A DNA stretch of 7,381 bases, taken from the NCBI GenBank assembly GCA_002310075.1, contig DBXU01000044.1, positions 28,690-36,070 on the forward strand, written 5' to 3'. Both the position numbers and the translations under genes were made by a program. The notes under the pieces are model-generated. The model had not been told where the DNA came from. It saw nothing but the letters and a program-made list of their open reading frames with translations, and did no database searches. This DNA is from Bacteroidales bacterium UBA1204. Lineage in GTDB: Bacteria; Bacteroidota; Bacteroidia; Bacteroidales; F082. Position 1 is the stretch's first letter. Each line of letters starts with the position of its first letter. This document shows, one piece after another, positions 6,648-7,381 of the stretch.

Positions 6648-7381
6648 GGCAGGAACGGCATTTTCACCACAACGGCTTTGATGAGTTTGTTGCGTATCTT
6701 GATGTAGAGCTCCGTGTCTTTCTTGCTGAAGGCTTTCTTCACCAGAGCTGTGCCGATGTTTTTGCCGGTCGAGGGCGACGGGCTGCCAGAGCGCACCATG
6801 CCGATGACATTGCCTTCGGCGTCGCATACCTCGTAGCCGTTGCGCGGGATGCCGCGGTCGATCATCTCGAAGCCTACGATCTTCTGGCTCACGCCATTGG
6901 CTTTTTGGGCGGCGAAGATTTCGCGGTTGAGGAAGTCATTGCCGTCAACGAACTTGGTGATCCAGCCTAAGCCAGCCTCGATGGGGCTGATGGTGTCGTC
7001 GATCTCGTGGCCATAGAGGCAGAAACCTTTTTCGAGGCGTAGGGTGTCGCGGCAACCCAGACCTGCGGGCATGATGCCGAATTCCTTGCCGGCCTCAAAG
7101 ACGGCATCCCAAACTTGCTTAGCGTAGGCAACGGGGATGTAAATCTCGCAGCCGCCCGAACCGGTGTAACCAGTGGTTGAGAAGATAATGTTGTCGACAC
7201 CAGCGAAGTTGATGATTTGGAAGGTGTAATACTCCATATCAACCACATTGGCCTTGGTAAGCTTCTGCATGGCTTTCAGAGCGTTGGGGCCTTGCACGGC
7301 CAACTGAGCCCATTCTTCACTTTCGTTTTTGAAGTCTTCACCGAGGGTCATGCCGAACTTTTCGGCAATCTGGCTCATCCA
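6644..7381 (-). CDS. gcvT: Aminomethyltransferase (glycine cleavage system T protein), 3' part
   Basis: GcvT takes the aminomethyl group from lipoyl-GcvH, releases ammonia and forms 5,10-methylene-THF, the pool that FolD also uses. About 246 residues are visible, roughly the C-terminal two thirds of a protein of about 360. The frame runs to the window edge, where a Trp codon precedes the first visible Met, so the true start lies outside. Family signatures are AQLAVQGPNA, TTGYTGSGGCEIYIP, AGLGCRDTLRLEKGFCLYGH followed by SPIEAGLGW, RGIPRNGYEV, GMVRSGSPSPS and a C-terminus with A-VVVKMPF. All look intact. Local GC is high (hand counts of about 60% in sampled lines), which suits a well-expressed core gene. 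The stop codon overlaps the ATG of the downstream cotH gene. Confidence 0.96.
   Translation of the reverse strand, partial: WMSQIAEKFGMTLGEDFKNESEEWAQLAVQGPNALKAMQKLTKANVVDMEYYTFQIINFAGVDNIIFSTTGYTGSGGCEIYIPVAYAKQVWDAVFEAGKEFGIMPAGLGCRDTLRLEKGFCLYGHEIDDTISPIEAGLGWITKFVDGNDFLNREIFAAQKANGVSQKIVGFEMIDRGIPRNGYEVCDAEGNVIGMVRSGSPSPSTGKNIGTALVKKAFSKKDTELYIKIRNKLIKAVVVKMPFLP

Noticed and set aside
6648..6827. 60-residue N-terminal extension of the cotH reading frame
   Set aside because: It overlaps gcvT in another frame, is rich in Arg, His and Gln, and would bury the clear signal peptide starting at 6647.

Overview
The window looks like a chromosomal segment from a Bacteroidales bacterium (phylum Bacteroidota), perhaps Prevotella-like. 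Three things point there: a C-terminal type IX secretion (T9SS) sorting domain on a secreted protein, exported proteins whose signal peptides end in the Ala-Gln or Ser-Gln style common in this phylum, and translation starts without clear Shine-Dalgarno sequences. The genus is inference; the phylum is fairly secure.

Bases 1-3996 hold four plus-strand genes packed as one probable operon: the 3' end of ffh (SRP GTPase, M domain), folD (C1-folate enzyme), a secreted beta-propeller-like protein of unknown function, and a TPR / PD40 propeller / OmpA_C protein. The last two overlap by four bases (GTGA). They read as an envelope pair placed behind two housekeeping genes. The OmpA protein resembles the T9SS component PorE in part of its architecture but seems to lack the carboxypeptidase-regulatory-like domain.

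Bases 4015-7381 are on the minus strand, convergent with the first operon across only 18 bases, with no obvious terminator between them. Read in transcription order, they are the 3' part of gcvT (glycine cleavage T protein), a secreted CotH-kinase-family protein that overlaps gcvT by four bases (ATGA) and ends in a T9SS sorting domain, and a six-helix rhomboid protease. folD and gcvT both serve one-carbon folate metabolism, but they lie on opposite strands about 5 kb apart and are probably not co-regulated.

No CRISPR array, tRNA, rRNA, transposase or prophage gene is visible, and no gap between genes exceeds about 65 bases. The points most worth a second look are the cotH gene (AT-rich next to GC-rich gcvT, translationally coupled to it, kinase-like and probably surface exported), a perfect 12-bp hairpin early in cotH, the PorE-like protein with its coupled partner, and the GASA variant of the rhomboid active-site motif. 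I do not see a clearly new multi-gene system; these are mostly ordinary genes with a few unusual details.
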